A DNA stretch of 64,000 nucleotides from Opitutia bacterium (GTDB taxonomy: Bacteria > Verrucomicrobiota > Verrucomicrobiia > Opitutales > Opitutaceae): positions 1 through 64,000 of the forward strand of contig CANJCM010000008.1 in assembly GCA_947472765.1 (NCBI GenBank), given 5' to 3'. Shown here in pieces: positions 27,146-35,373 of this stretch. A program made the position numbers and the translations under genes. Position 1 is the first letter of the stretch, and the number at the start of each line of letters is the position of its first letter. Under the pieces are notes generated by a model. That model saw only the letters and a list, made by a program, of their open reading frames with translations. It had not been told where the DNA came from and made no database searches.

Positions 27146-28150
27146 CTAGGGGCTCGTTGTGACCGCGGGAGCGCTCGCCGCCCCGAGCAGTCCGCGGTTG
27201 CTCAGGTCGCGGGCGTCGTCGGTCCGGGGGTAATCGCGCCACAGCCAGCGCAGCATGTCGGGGAGGATCGCGCCGCCCTGCTTGTTCGAGTGCGTGCCGA
27301 TGCCCCAGGTGAAATTGACGTCGTAGCCCTTCCCGGACAGCGCCGCGACCATCTTGATGTTCTGGGCGTGCCAGTCGCGCTCGGGATTGTACGTCTGGGC
27401 CGCGCCCTCGCCGCGGAGGCCGCGGTTGTCGTTCACGCCGTCCTGCAGAAAAATCCGAATCGGCTTCCGCTCCGTCTGCCGGATCAGATCCGGATAAACG
27501 TGGCCGCCGCGAATGTTGGTGAAACTGCCAATCGTGCTGAGGACCTTGCTGAATTGATCAGGCCGGTGCCACGCGACGGTGAAGGCGGCAATCGCGCCGG
27601 AACTCGCGCCGCCGATCGCACGGTCGTTCGGATTCGCGGAGAGGTTGTACTGCTTGGCGAGCACAGGCAGCAGCTCATCGACGATTACGCGGGCGTATTT
27701 GTCGTCGAGGGCATTGTACTCCTGCGGACGGTTGGTCGAGCGATCACCCCAGTCGGCGGCGCTGGCGACCGGCTGTTCCGGCTTCCGGCCTGGGTTGATG
27801 AACACTGCGATCGTGACCGGCATCTCGCGTCGATAGATCAGGTTGTCGAAAACGTACGGCACGCGGTAGTCGCCTGTCAGCCGCAGGAAGGCCTGGCCGT
27901 CTTGGAAAATCATCAGGGACGCGGGCTTCGTCGGGTCGTACTGCGCGGGAACGTAAACGCAGTAGTCGTGCAGCGTGCCGGGGTAGGCCTGGCTTGGAAG
28001 CTGGGCCCATTCGGTGACTTTTCCCCGCGGCACGCCGGCCTGCGCCTCGGAGTCGGGCCCGAGGCGGTAAACGTCATCGAGCGGCGCGGCGGGGGAGCTG
28101 ATCGCGAGCGTGGTGAACAGGGCGAGTGCGGTGGGGAGGACGAGGCGCAT
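27146..28150 (-). CDS. Secreted alpha/beta-hydrolase esterase, second copy
   Basis: This 334-residue exported esterase is of the same broad family as the protein at 11010-12155. It has a signal peptide ([23 protein letters not shown]), an early oxyanion-side segment ([10 protein letters not shown]), the nucleophile elbow GASSG with S183, and a late [11 protein letters not shown] with the likely catalytic histidine. Cell-wall ester hydrolysis is a family-level guess. It follows the DUF1552 gene by 209 bp, filled by a hairpin repeat, and belongs to the second DUF1592-DUF1552-esterase set. The alanine- and threonine-rich tail is probably disordered. Confidence 0.83.
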   Translation of the reverse strand: MRLVLPTALALFTTLAISSPAAPLDDVYRLGPDSEAQAGVPRGKVTEWAQLPSQAYPGTLHDYCVYVPAQYDPTKPASLMIFQDGQAFLRLTGDYRVPYVFDNLIYRREMPVTIAVFINPGRKPEQPVASAADWGDRSTNRPQEYNALDDKYARVIVDELLPVLAKQYNLSANPNDRAIGGASSGAIAAFTVAWHRPDQFSKVLSTIGSFTNIRGGHVYPDLIRQTERKPIRIFLQDGVNDNRGLRGEGAAQTYNPERDWHAQNIKMVAALSGKGYDVNFTWGIGTHSNKQGGAILPDMLRWLWRDYPRTDDARDLSNRGLLGAASAPAVTTSP

Positions 28151-28190
28151 GGGGCAGTGAAAAGCTGGAGTTGAGGAAAACAGGTCCGAG

Positions 28191-28322
28191 ATGGAGGGCC
28201 GGTGCCCTCACCGGCCAGGGAAAGCGGGAACACGAGCGGCGTGGTTTCCGAAGGGTAATCTGCAGGTGAAAGGAGTAATTCGGTTCAGCAGATCATGGCG
28301 GGTGGGGGCACCCGCCCTCCAT
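28191..28322. repeat. 132-bp element with terminal TGGAGGG hairpins
   Basis: The left end is ATGGAGGG followed by a GGCCGGTG/CACCGGCC hairpin; the right end is a GGCGGGTG/CACCCGCC hairpin followed by CCCTCCAT. The two ends are thus inverted copies of each other, about 80 bp of unrelated DNA apart. The right hairpin is the same as that in the composite elements at 1, 51137 and 58462, so this is probably a minimal form of that family. Confidence 0.75.
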
Positions 28323-28359
28323 TCTTAACTCTTGATTTGCGGCTCTGCCGTCCGGCCGG

Positions 28360-29775
28360 TCACACGTTCCCAATGCGACCGCTCGAGTCGCCGATGCGCT
28401 CGACGCCGCTGACGCCCATGCGATCGGTCAGGCTGAGGAAGAGATTGCTCATGGGCTTTCCGCCGAGCCGGTTGAAGCGTCCCGGGGTCAACGCGCCGCC
28501 GCCCGCACCCGCGAGGATGACCGGCAGATTCTCATGGGTGTGACGGTTGCCGTCGGCGTTGCCACACCCGTAGACGATCATCGAGTTTTGGAGAACCGAG
28601 CGGCCGTCGACGTCCTTCATCGCGTCGAGCTTCTGCAGGAAGCGGGCGAAGTATTTCATGTAGTAGCCGTCGATCTGCGCGATCTTGTCGACGAGCGCGG
28701 GATCATTGCGGTGGTGCGAGCAATAGTGGTGCCCTTCCGGGATTCCGATCTGCGGATAGGCGCGGTTGTTGCCGTCGCCGGCGAGCAGGAGCGTCGAAAC
28801 GCGCGTGGAATCGGTCTGGAACGCCAGCCCGAGCAGGTCGTACATCACTTCCATGTGATCGCCGAAATTCGTCGGGATGCCCGCCGGCGTGTCGGCGTGC
28901 GGGTCGGGTAGATCGCCCATCTTCTCGGCGCGCTCGATGCGTTGCTCGATCTCGCGGACCGAGGTCAGGTACTCGTCGAGCTTCTGCTGATCGCTGCGGC
29001 CGAGTTCGCGCTGCAGGGAGCGTGCGTCGTCCATCACGAAATCGAGCAGCGATCGTTCCGTCGCCTGCCGCCGACGGTGGTTGGCCTGGCGCTGGTTCGC
29101 CGGGCCGCTGCCAAAGAGCCGTTCGAAGACGAGCCGGGGATTCGGTTCCGGCGGCATCGGCGTCGTCGCCGAGTGCCACGAGAGATTGTATTGATAGGCG
29201 CAGGAATAGCCGGAGTCGCACCGGCCGGACTTGCGCACGGCGTCGCATGACAATTCCAGCGAGGGGAACCGCGTGAGATGCCCCATGCGCTGGGCCACGA
29301 CTTGATCGACCGAGATGCCGGCCTGGATGTCGGTGCTGTCAGTCTTCCGGGCGCGGGCTCCGGTGAGGAAGGTGGCATTGGCCCGGGCGTGATCACCTGC
29401 GCCGTCGTTGCCCGCCTTGGCGTTCTGGTGATCGAGGCCGCCGAGCACCTGAATCGCGCCGCGCAACGGGGCGAGCGGCTCCATGGTGCGACCGAAGGCA
29501 AAGCTCGAGCCTTCTCCCGTCGGCCACCAGTTGGGCTGGTGCGCGCCATTCGGGAAATAGACGAACGCCATCCGCAACGGCGCACCTGACGCGGTGACAC
29601 CCATGCCACCCGCGGTGGTGGGAGCGCTGGCCGCCGCACGGGCCGTCGGTCCGAGGGCGGATTCGAGGACCGGGAGGGCGACGCAGGCACCGAGGCCGCG
29701 GAGGAACTGGCGGCGGTTGAGGGCGAAATGCCGCTGCGCCGCGATCTCGGATGGGGTGGGGAGGGCGTGCTTCAT
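28360..29775 (-). CDS. DUF1552 domain-containing Tat-exported protein, second copy
   Basis: This 471-residue protein has a Tat signal (NRRQFLRGLGACVALPV). Blocks shared with the other two copies are FVYFPNGAHQPNWWPTGEG near the N-terminus, LDEYLTSVREIEQRIER, HHYCSHHRNDPALVDKIAQ, and YGCGNADGNRHTHENLPVIL followed by AGAGGGALTPGR. The conserved histidines, asparagines and aspartates suggest a metal site, but the family has no assigned activity. It is 113 bp downstream of its DUF1592 partner. The ATG at 29775 is preferred over 29841. Confidence 0.88.
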   Translation of the reverse strand: MKHALPTPSEIAAQRHFALNRRQFLRGLGACVALPVLESALGPTARAAASAPTTAGGMGVTASGAPLRMAFVYFPNGAHQPNWWPTGEGSSFAFGRTMEPLAPLRGAIQVLGGLDHQNAKAGNDGAGDHARANATFLTGARARKTDSTDIQAGISVDQVVAQRMGHLTRFPSLELSCDAVRKSGRCDSGYSCAYQYNLSWHSATTPMPPEPNPRLVFERLFGSGPANQRQANHRRRQATERSLLDFVMDDARSLQRELGRSDQQKLDEYLTSVREIEQRIERAEKMGDLPDPHADTPAGIPTNFGDHMEVMYDLLGLAFQTDSTRVSTLLLAGDGNNRAYPQIGIPEGHHYCSHHRNDPALVDKIAQIDGYYMKYFARFLQKLDAMKDVDGRSVLQNSMIVYGCGNADGNRHTHENLPVILAGAGGGALTPGRFNRLGGKPMSNLFLSLTDRMGVSGVERIGDSSGRIGNV

Positions 29776-29888
29776 GGGAATTTGCCGGGTTTGGGCTTTG
29801 TGTGCTTGAAAAGGCGGAAGGTGAGTCGGGACGGCCGGCAAATTCCTAGGCCGCGGCAGCCGCGGCGCGAGGCTTGGATCGGCTGCGC

Positions 29889-32474
29889 TTACGGGCGCGG
29901 GGAAGCGAGGGAGAGTTTGGAGGTGGTGAGGCGCTGTTGTTGGAAAGGGGCGGATTCGATTACGCCCATCACGAGGGCGGACATCCGGCCGTCGGCCTGG
30001 GTGAGGCGGTCGACGATTTGATCGACGGTGAGGACGTCGGGGTAATCGAGTCCGCGGCCGATCGCGTAGGTGAGGAGCTTCTCGGTCAGGCAGCGGTAGA
30101 AATCCATCCGCCGGTCATTCGCGAGGATGCGCTTCAGTTCCCGGACGCTGCCGAACGTCTCGCCCGTGATGAGGTGGCCGGCGGTGGCGATCGGCTGATC
30201 GGCCTCGGTGTCGCGCCAGACACCGAGCGCGTTGAAATTCTCGAACGCGAGCCCGAGCGGATCCATCCGCTGGTGGCAGGAATTGCAGAGTTTGTCGGAG
30301 CGGTGCCGCTCGAGCATCTCGCTCAGCCGCGGCTCGCGACCGCCGAAATCCTTCTTCGCCTCCTCCAGCGCCGGCACGTCCGGCGGCGGCGGGGGCGGGG
30401 GAGTGCCGAGGATGTTGTCCAACACGAAGAGTCCGCGCTTCACGGGCGAGGTGCGCGTCGGATTCGAAGTGACGGTGAGGACGGTGCCCTGCGTCAGCAC
30501 ACCGCCGCGCGGACTCGAAGGGCTGAGTTGCACGCGGCGGAGTTCGTCGCCGGTCAGTTCCGGCTCGCCGTAGAAGCGCGCGAGCTGCGCGTTCAGGAAA
30601 GTGTAATCGCTGTCGATCAGCTCGGTGACGCTGCGGTCCTCGCGGAGAATGTAATCAAAGTACATTTCGGTTTCGCTCCGCATCAGCCGGCGCATCGGGC
30701 CGTCGAACTCGATCCGGCCATCGCGGTTCTTCGCCGCATTCGGCCCCAGCACGACGCGGGCGTTGATCGGGACGAACTCGACGTCGCGCGCCTGCAACCA
30801 CTGGCCGGTGAAATTGCGGACAAATGCCTGCGCCTTCGGGTCACGAAGCATGCGGTCCACCTGCGGTCGCAGTTGGGCGCGCAGTTCGCCGCGGCCCGCG
30901 AGGGCGAACAATTCCGCATCGGGCATCGTCGACCAGAGGAAATAAGACAGCCGCGACGCCAGCGCGTAGTCATCGACCGGCGCCGCAGTCGCGACGCCGG
31001 ACACAGGTTGCGTGTCCTCGATCCGGAAGAGGAACCGCGGTGACGCGAGCACGGCCATCATCGCGCGGCCGATGCCCTGTTCGAAGGTCGAACCACGCTG
31101 CGTGTAAACTTGTCGCGCCACACCCACGAGCTGCTGCACTCGCTCTTCGGCGACCGGACGACGGAACGCGCGGGTGGCGAACTGGCGCAGCACCTCGGCG
31201 GCGTATTGGTCGCGTTCCGCCCGGCCGGCCGGCGAGGGGCCGGCGGGGAAGAAACGGGCGTGGTTTTCCGGGGCGACCCAGCGCTTCGGACTGACTGGTC
31301 CGTTCAGCGCCACGGAGACGACGCGCACGTCGAGTCGGGTGGGCGCGGGCGCAGCGGCCGGGACCGCCCCGCGACCTGGGGCACCACCGCGACCCGCGGC
31401 TCCCGCGGGGGGAGTGGCTGGCGCCGCTGCGACTGCGTTCACGACGGCCGAAATCGGGGCTGGAGCGGCAGCGGCTTCGGCGACCTTCGCTGGGGCCGCC
31501 GGCCGGATGATCAAAGGCAGCGGGACGATCTCGAACTCGACCGTGTGTTCGCCCGGCGCGAGCGAGAGCGTGAACTCGTGGAGCAGCGTCTTGCGGTCCT
31601 GCCAGACGACGTCGTCGGTGAACCGCTCCTTGCCGTCGACCCGGCCGATGACTTTGCAGTGGCCCGGGTCGTAGTCGAATGAGCCGCGCGCCTCCAACTC
31701 GACCGCGAGCCGATACTTGTCCTTCTGCTCGACGGTGAACTTGTGCGAGACCTTCGCCGGCTCGCGGGCGCTGAGCTGCTCGGCGTTGCCCTTGCCGTCG
31801 GCGCCGCGGAAGTCGCGGCCCGTCGCGATCCGCTCGCGCATCACGCGGGCAACCTTCGGCACCGCGCGGTCCACAATCGTGCCCGCCGCCGCGAGATATT
31901 TCTCCACGAGCAGAGGCGACAGGGTCAGGACGTCGCCGTTGTTGTCGAAGCCATTGCCGCTGTCGTCAGGCGGAAACTCCACCTCGCTGTTGAAATCGAT
32001 CCCCATCAGGTCGCGGATCGTGTTGCGGTACTCGATCCGGTTAAGCCGGCGCGTGGTGACGCGTCCGGGATCAGGTTTCGCCGGGTCGAGTCCGAAGGCC
32101 TGAAACTTGATCCAGTTCTCCAGTTGCGCGATCTCGGCGGGCGCAGGCCGCGGCACGTCTTTGTCTGGCGGCGGCATCATCCCGGCGCGGACATTCTTGA
32201 GCACCGCCTGCCAGAGGTCGCGGCGTTCGAGCAGCGCGGCGTCGGATTCGAACTCGTCGAAGACCACGCCGCCTTTGTCCATGCCTTCGCCGTGGCACTC
32301 ATAGCAGTATTTGCTGAGCAACGGCTGCACGGTCTCGTGAAATGCCAGAGCTGCGGTGGGCAACGGAGCTGCGGAGAGATAGCCCGCGCCAAATCCAAAG
32401 AGCAGTGCGAGCGTGGACACCACGAACGCGGGCTTTGAACCGGCCATGGCCGCGGCAGAAAGGGGAACAGACAT
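29889..32474 (-). CDS. DUF1592 multi-domain di-haem protein, second module
   Basis: This 861-residue exported protein has the first haem site CYECHGEGMDKGG, DUF1587 (RRLNRIEYRNTIRDLMGID), then a beta-sandwich-like insert (KYRLAVELEARGSFDYDPGH) resembling a carbohydrate-binding module. An Ala/Pro/Gly-rich linker follows, then DUF1595, DUF1592 (LSYFLWSTMPDAEL), DUF1588 with the second haem site (LCNSCHQRMDPLGLAFE) and DUF1585. The start is ATG at 32474 (GTG at 32477 is also possible). The carbohydrate-binding reading is a guess from strand pattern only. It begins the second DUF1592-DUF1552-esterase set. Confidence 0.88.
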   Translation of the reverse strand: MSVPLSAAAMAGSKPAFVVSTLALLFGFGAGYLSAAPLPTAALAFHETVQPLLSKYCYECHGEGMDKGGVVFDEFESDAALLERRDLWQAVLKNVRAGMMPPPDKDVPRPAPAEIAQLENWIKFQAFGLDPAKPDPGRVTTRRLNRIEYRNTIRDLMGIDFNSEVEFPPDDSGNGFDNNGDVLTLSPLLVEKYLAAAGTIVDRAVPKVARVMRERIATGRDFRGADGKGNAEQLSAREPAKVSHKFTVEQKDKYRLAVELEARGSFDYDPGHCKVIGRVDGKERFTDDVVWQDRKTLLHEFTLSLAPGEHTVEFEIVPLPLIIRPAAPAKVAEAAAAPAPISAVVNAVAAAPATPPAGAAGRGGAPGRGAVPAAAPAPTRLDVRVVSVALNGPVSPKRWVAPENHARFFPAGPSPAGRAERDQYAAEVLRQFATRAFRRPVAEERVQQLVGVARQVYTQRGSTFEQGIGRAMMAVLASPRFLFRIEDTQPVSGVATAAPVDDYALASRLSYFLWSTMPDAELFALAGRGELRAQLRPQVDRMLRDPKAQAFVRNFTGQWLQARDVEFVPINARVVLGPNAAKNRDGRIEFDGPMRRLMRSETEMYFDYILREDRSVTELIDSDYTFLNAQLARFYGEPELTGDELRRVQLSPSSPRGGVLTQGTVLTVTSNPTRTSPVKRGLFVLDNILGTPPPPPPPDVPALEEAKKDFGGREPRLSEMLERHRSDKLCNSCHQRMDPLGLAFENFNALGVWRDTEADQPIATAGHLITGETFGSVRELKRILANDRRMDFYRCLTEKLLTYAIGRGLDYPDVLTVDQIVDRLTQADGRMSALVMGVIESAPFQQQRLTTSKLSLASPRP

Positions 32475-32550
32475 CACGGGGTAGAAAGGCGCGGCGGCGT
32501 AGGCGCCAACGCTAGTGCAACGCTGTGGGCCTGAGTGGAAAAATCAACAG

Positions 32551-33003
32551 CTCGGATTTTGGATTCTCGATTTTGGATTTCAGCCTCGAGGCAGTGGAAT
32601 GTAGGGCCGCCGCCCTTCGAATAGCGCAGAGCCTTTATTTTAAGCGAACGGCAGGCCGTGAGCCTGTCGAACGGCTCGCCGACGCGCCGCTTCTCGAATG
32701 AATGACAGAGGCCTGCCGACGCGCGGCAGCTACCCTGCTGGTGAACGTCCCGCTCGAGGTAATGCAGCAGTGGACGGTGGGGGCACCGTCTCTCCAGCGG
32801 TTGCTTTTCGAGAGAAGGAAGTGACGGAGCTCGAAAGATCCACCTGCCCTGGAAGGTGGGTGTCCTCCTCACCCGCCGGTTACTTTCAACTGCATCGTTC
32901 CGGTTCGAGCGGGGTTAAGCGCTGCGCCGGGGTGTGTTGTCCGGGGAGGGGGCAACCTCGCAGCGACCTCCAATCGAAAAGCGAGAATCCAAAATCCAAA
33001 ATC
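32551..33003. repeat. Composite repeat, diverged copy, framed by GATTTTGGATTCTCG inverted ends
   Basis: The gap 32475-33052 has no gene. Its ends carry inverted copies of GATTTTGGATTCTCG (about 32555-32581 and, inverted, 32972-33003); a half-copy of this end is at 62604-62633. Inside lies a diverged copy of the composite element seen at 1, 51137 and 58462: TGGACGGTGGGGGCACCGTC at about 32772 and, near the other side, TTTCAACTGCATCGTTCCGG (32885-32904). The inner element may have been inserted between the outer ends, or they may be one unit. Confidence 0.65.
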
Positions 33004-33052
33004 AGGGCCGCAACCTGAGGCCTAGCGTTGAGCCGGGCCTGAAAGCGTCCCA

Positions 33053-35026
33053 TTACGGCGCGGCCCGCCACTCTTCGTCGAAAAAGCCGGCCGTCACGAT
33101 CTTCCCGGGCCACCGCGGCCCCGGCGCCTCGTGAAGATCGATAATCGCGTAGTCGGGCAGCTTGGGAATCTGCAGCGCGTTCGTGCCGTAGGCGTGATCG
33201 CGGAAATCGATGCCGCTGTTCAGGACCACGTAACGCGAGGGATTGAGTGGATTCGGGAAGATGAGAATCGGCGCGTGGTGATCCGCGGCGTAACTCTGGC
33301 CGCGGAACGTCAGTACCTTCTCGGTCCAAGTCAGCGGGAGCTGTGCGAGAATCCGCCGCAGGATCGAATTCGACGCCGGGTCGCCCCAGAGAATCAGATT
33401 CTTTGTGGAGATGTCCGTGTCGGTCAGCGCCGTGTCGTCCACCACCGGCGCCTCGCCGCGGAAGAGATCGCGCCAGAGTTTGGTCGCGGCGCCGAGTTCG
33501 CGGTGCGCCCAGGTCCCGATTGCTGGATGCCACGACTGTCCCGTCGGACGGACATGCACGAAGCCTTCCATGAAGGCGTCATCGATCGGTCCGCTGAGCC
33601 GTGGCTGCTTCCGGAGGCCGGCGGGAGCGCCGGCTTTCCACAGGGTACCGTCACGGTGAAGCACCACGTTCGTGGCCGGGGTTTGCGGGAGCGCCACGGA
33701 CTGGCCGTCAATCGTGACCGAGCGCACGCCGGGCACCGCGAGACGGACGGCGCGTGTGTTGCGGGTCGTTAATGTAACCTTGTCACCTTCGCGCTTCGCC
33801 ACGAGGTCGGCCCGCTTCCAGTGTTGATCGAGGCCTTCGAACCGCGCCCAGGACTCGCCGGGATAACGCAGGGTATGCGTCGTGACATGCAGTTCCCGCG
33901 GCAGCGGATCGCGACCGTGGTCGGCGAGCGCTTCGAGGCGACTGACGAGCTCTTTCTTGGTTTCAGGATGGTACGCGTGCGCCGTGTTCGGTCCGATGAG
34001 ATGCGGCAGCTTCAATCCCTCGGCTGCCATCGCTTCGCTCATGATGTCGGCCGCCTGCTTCTGTTTGTCGATTTCGCCGCTGTAGGCGATCGTCGGAAGG
34101 TTGAAGAGATTCGCGGCGTAGTCGGTCGCGTTGTACTGATGCCAAAGCTGCTGCTCCCAGGAAGTGGGCGGCTCCTTGCCCGGGGCAAAGGCGCTCGTGT
34201 ACACCGCGGCTTCGGCGAATCCCGCGCCCGGCGCCGCGGCGCACCAAAGTCCGGCGTGATGCACCGCGAGATGCCAGGTGCTCGCGCCGCCCATGGAGAA
34301 GCCGGCGACGATTACGCGATCCGGATCGACGGCGTAGGTCGTTCGAACCGCCGCCATCGCCTCGAACACATCCACCTCGCCGGCAAACTTCGTCGCGTTG
34401 CAGAACCGGCCGTAGGGGATGAGCAGGATCGTGTCGCGCGGCGTAAGCTGCGGCGCGGTCGTCTCGCGCTCCGCGATGAATGCCAGTTCGCTCCGCTTCT
34501 CCCCGCGGCCCAGCAGCCAGACCATCAGCCGGTTCGGACGATCGCGCCGCGCCGACGCCGGCACGAGCAGGCCGTAGGGTTGGACCGAGCCGTCGAGTGG
34601 CGAGCGATGTCCGCGGACAATCAATCCGGTCGCGTCGAGCCAGGGCGCCTCGCCCCGTCCCAGGGCCGACGCGCGTTCGTGTCCCGTCGCGAGCAGTTGG
34701 CGGGCGATTCCGACCTGCTTGGGATCGAAGAACTCATTGTAACGCAGCGCCCAGTCGACCGCCTTGTGGTACACCTCGACATCCGGCAACAGCGTGGCGA
34801 GTCGGCTCGAGGACGGCACGGCCAGCCGGCGCGCCAGAGCGTCGATTTCCTGCCGCAGCGCGGCAGCGCCCTGCGTTAGCTCGGTGCGATCAGCGGTGGA
34901 AATTTCGATGCCCGGCGGAGGCAGCTTCCGTGGCGCGATTGCTGGCGTGGAATCGGCGGCGAAGAGCGGCAGGCCGGCGAGCAGGACAGGAAGAAGCAAA
35001 CGGCGAAGGCGGACCGAACACAGCAT
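33053..35026 (-). CDS. Large secreted alpha/beta hydrolase (prolyl-oligopeptidase-like fold)
   Basis: This 657-residue exported protein has a signal peptide (LRRLLLPVLLAGLPLFAAD), an N-terminal helical part (LTQGAAALRQEIDALARRL), then an alpha/beta-hydrolase domain with nucleophile elbow GFSMGG (S244), acid-containing YSGEIDKQKQ and histidine-containing NTAHAYHPETK. The C-terminal 250 residues form a beta-rich region of unknown role. This layout is seen in esterases and oligopeptidases of polysaccharide-degrading Verrucomicrobiota. It is the first gene after the repeat region, on the same strand as the second DUF1592 module but 578 bp upstream of it, so not clearly in the same unit. The ATG at 35026 is chosen for the signal peptide. 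Confidence 0.8.
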   Translation of the reverse strand: MLCSVRLRRLLLPVLLAGLPLFAADSTPAIAPRKLPPPGIEISTADRTELTQGAAALRQEIDALARRLAVPSSSRLATLLPDVEVYHKAVDWALRYNEFFDPKQVGIARQLLATGHERASALGRGEAPWLDATGLIVRGHRSPLDGSVQPYGLLVPASARRDRPNRLMVWLLGRGEKRSELAFIAERETTAPQLTPRDTILLIPYGRFCNATKFAGEVDVFEAMAAVRTTYAVDPDRVIVAGFSMGGASTWHLAVHHAGLWCAAAPGAGFAEAAVYTSAFAPGKEPPTSWEQQLWHQYNATDYAANLFNLPTIAYSGEIDKQKQAADIMSEAMAAEGLKLPHLIGPNTAHAYHPETKKELVSRLEALADHGRDPLPRELHVTTHTLRYPGESWARFEGLDQHWKRADLVAKREGDKVTLTTRNTRAVRLAVPGVRSVTIDGQSVALPQTPATNVVLHRDGTLWKAGAPAGLRKQPRLSGPIDDAFMEGFVHVRPTGQSWHPAIGTWAHRELGAATKLWRDLFRGEAPVVDDTALTDTDISTKNLILWGDPASNSILRRILAQLPLTWTEKVLTFRGQSYAADHHAPILIFPNPLNPSRYVVLNSGIDFRDHAYGTNALQIPKLPDYAIIDLHEAPGPRWPGKIVTAGFFDEEWRAAP

Positions 35027-35198
35027 GGCGGAAGGCGCGGGGTGGACGCGGACGAGGGGAGCGACGCGGGAGGGAAGATTGGAGCGTGCCCAGCGTTGGC
35101 AACCGGGAACCGCGGGTCTGGCCGCGGAATGGCGAGCGACGAGTGCCAATTGCCGAACTCAGGAATAGGAACGGTCGACCCGTGTCGGACCCAAGCGA

Positions 35199-35236
35199 AC
35201 GCTCAATGCCGGACCCTCAACGCCCAACGCTCACGC
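35199..35236. repeat. Short degenerate direct repeat (CTCAACGC type)
   Basis: The sequence repeats AACGCTCAATGCC / CCCTCAACGCCCAACGCTCACGC in short tandem form. It lies in the 347-bp gap between two divergent genes (35027-35373), which otherwise holds only the GTAACAG palindrome listed separately. Confidence 0.4.
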
Positions 35237-35298
35237 TGGCATCGGGAGCGGCGCTTGACGCGGCCCCGGTTTGTTTTTCGTCCCGGCGCCTTTTTGCG

Positions 35299-35314
35299 GT
35301 AACAGTCCTGTTAC
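35299..35314. promoter_or_regulatory. 16-bp palindrome GTAACAG-N2-CTGTTAC
   Basis: A perfect palindrome with seven-base arms around TC, 60 bp upstream of the CHRD gene start codon. It matches the site at 26985-27000 in 13 of 14 arm positions. The position suits an operator or activator site of the CHRD gene. Confidence 0.55.
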
Positions 35315-35373
35315 GCCCTCCCAATTGCCGTCACCGCTTCCGTGTACGTTCTGAGGGGAATCCCACTCACCCT

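Noticed and set aside
34480..35373. N-terminal extension of the CHRD frame
   Set aside because: Antisense to the hydrolase gene and repeat-like; the signal peptide starts at 35374.
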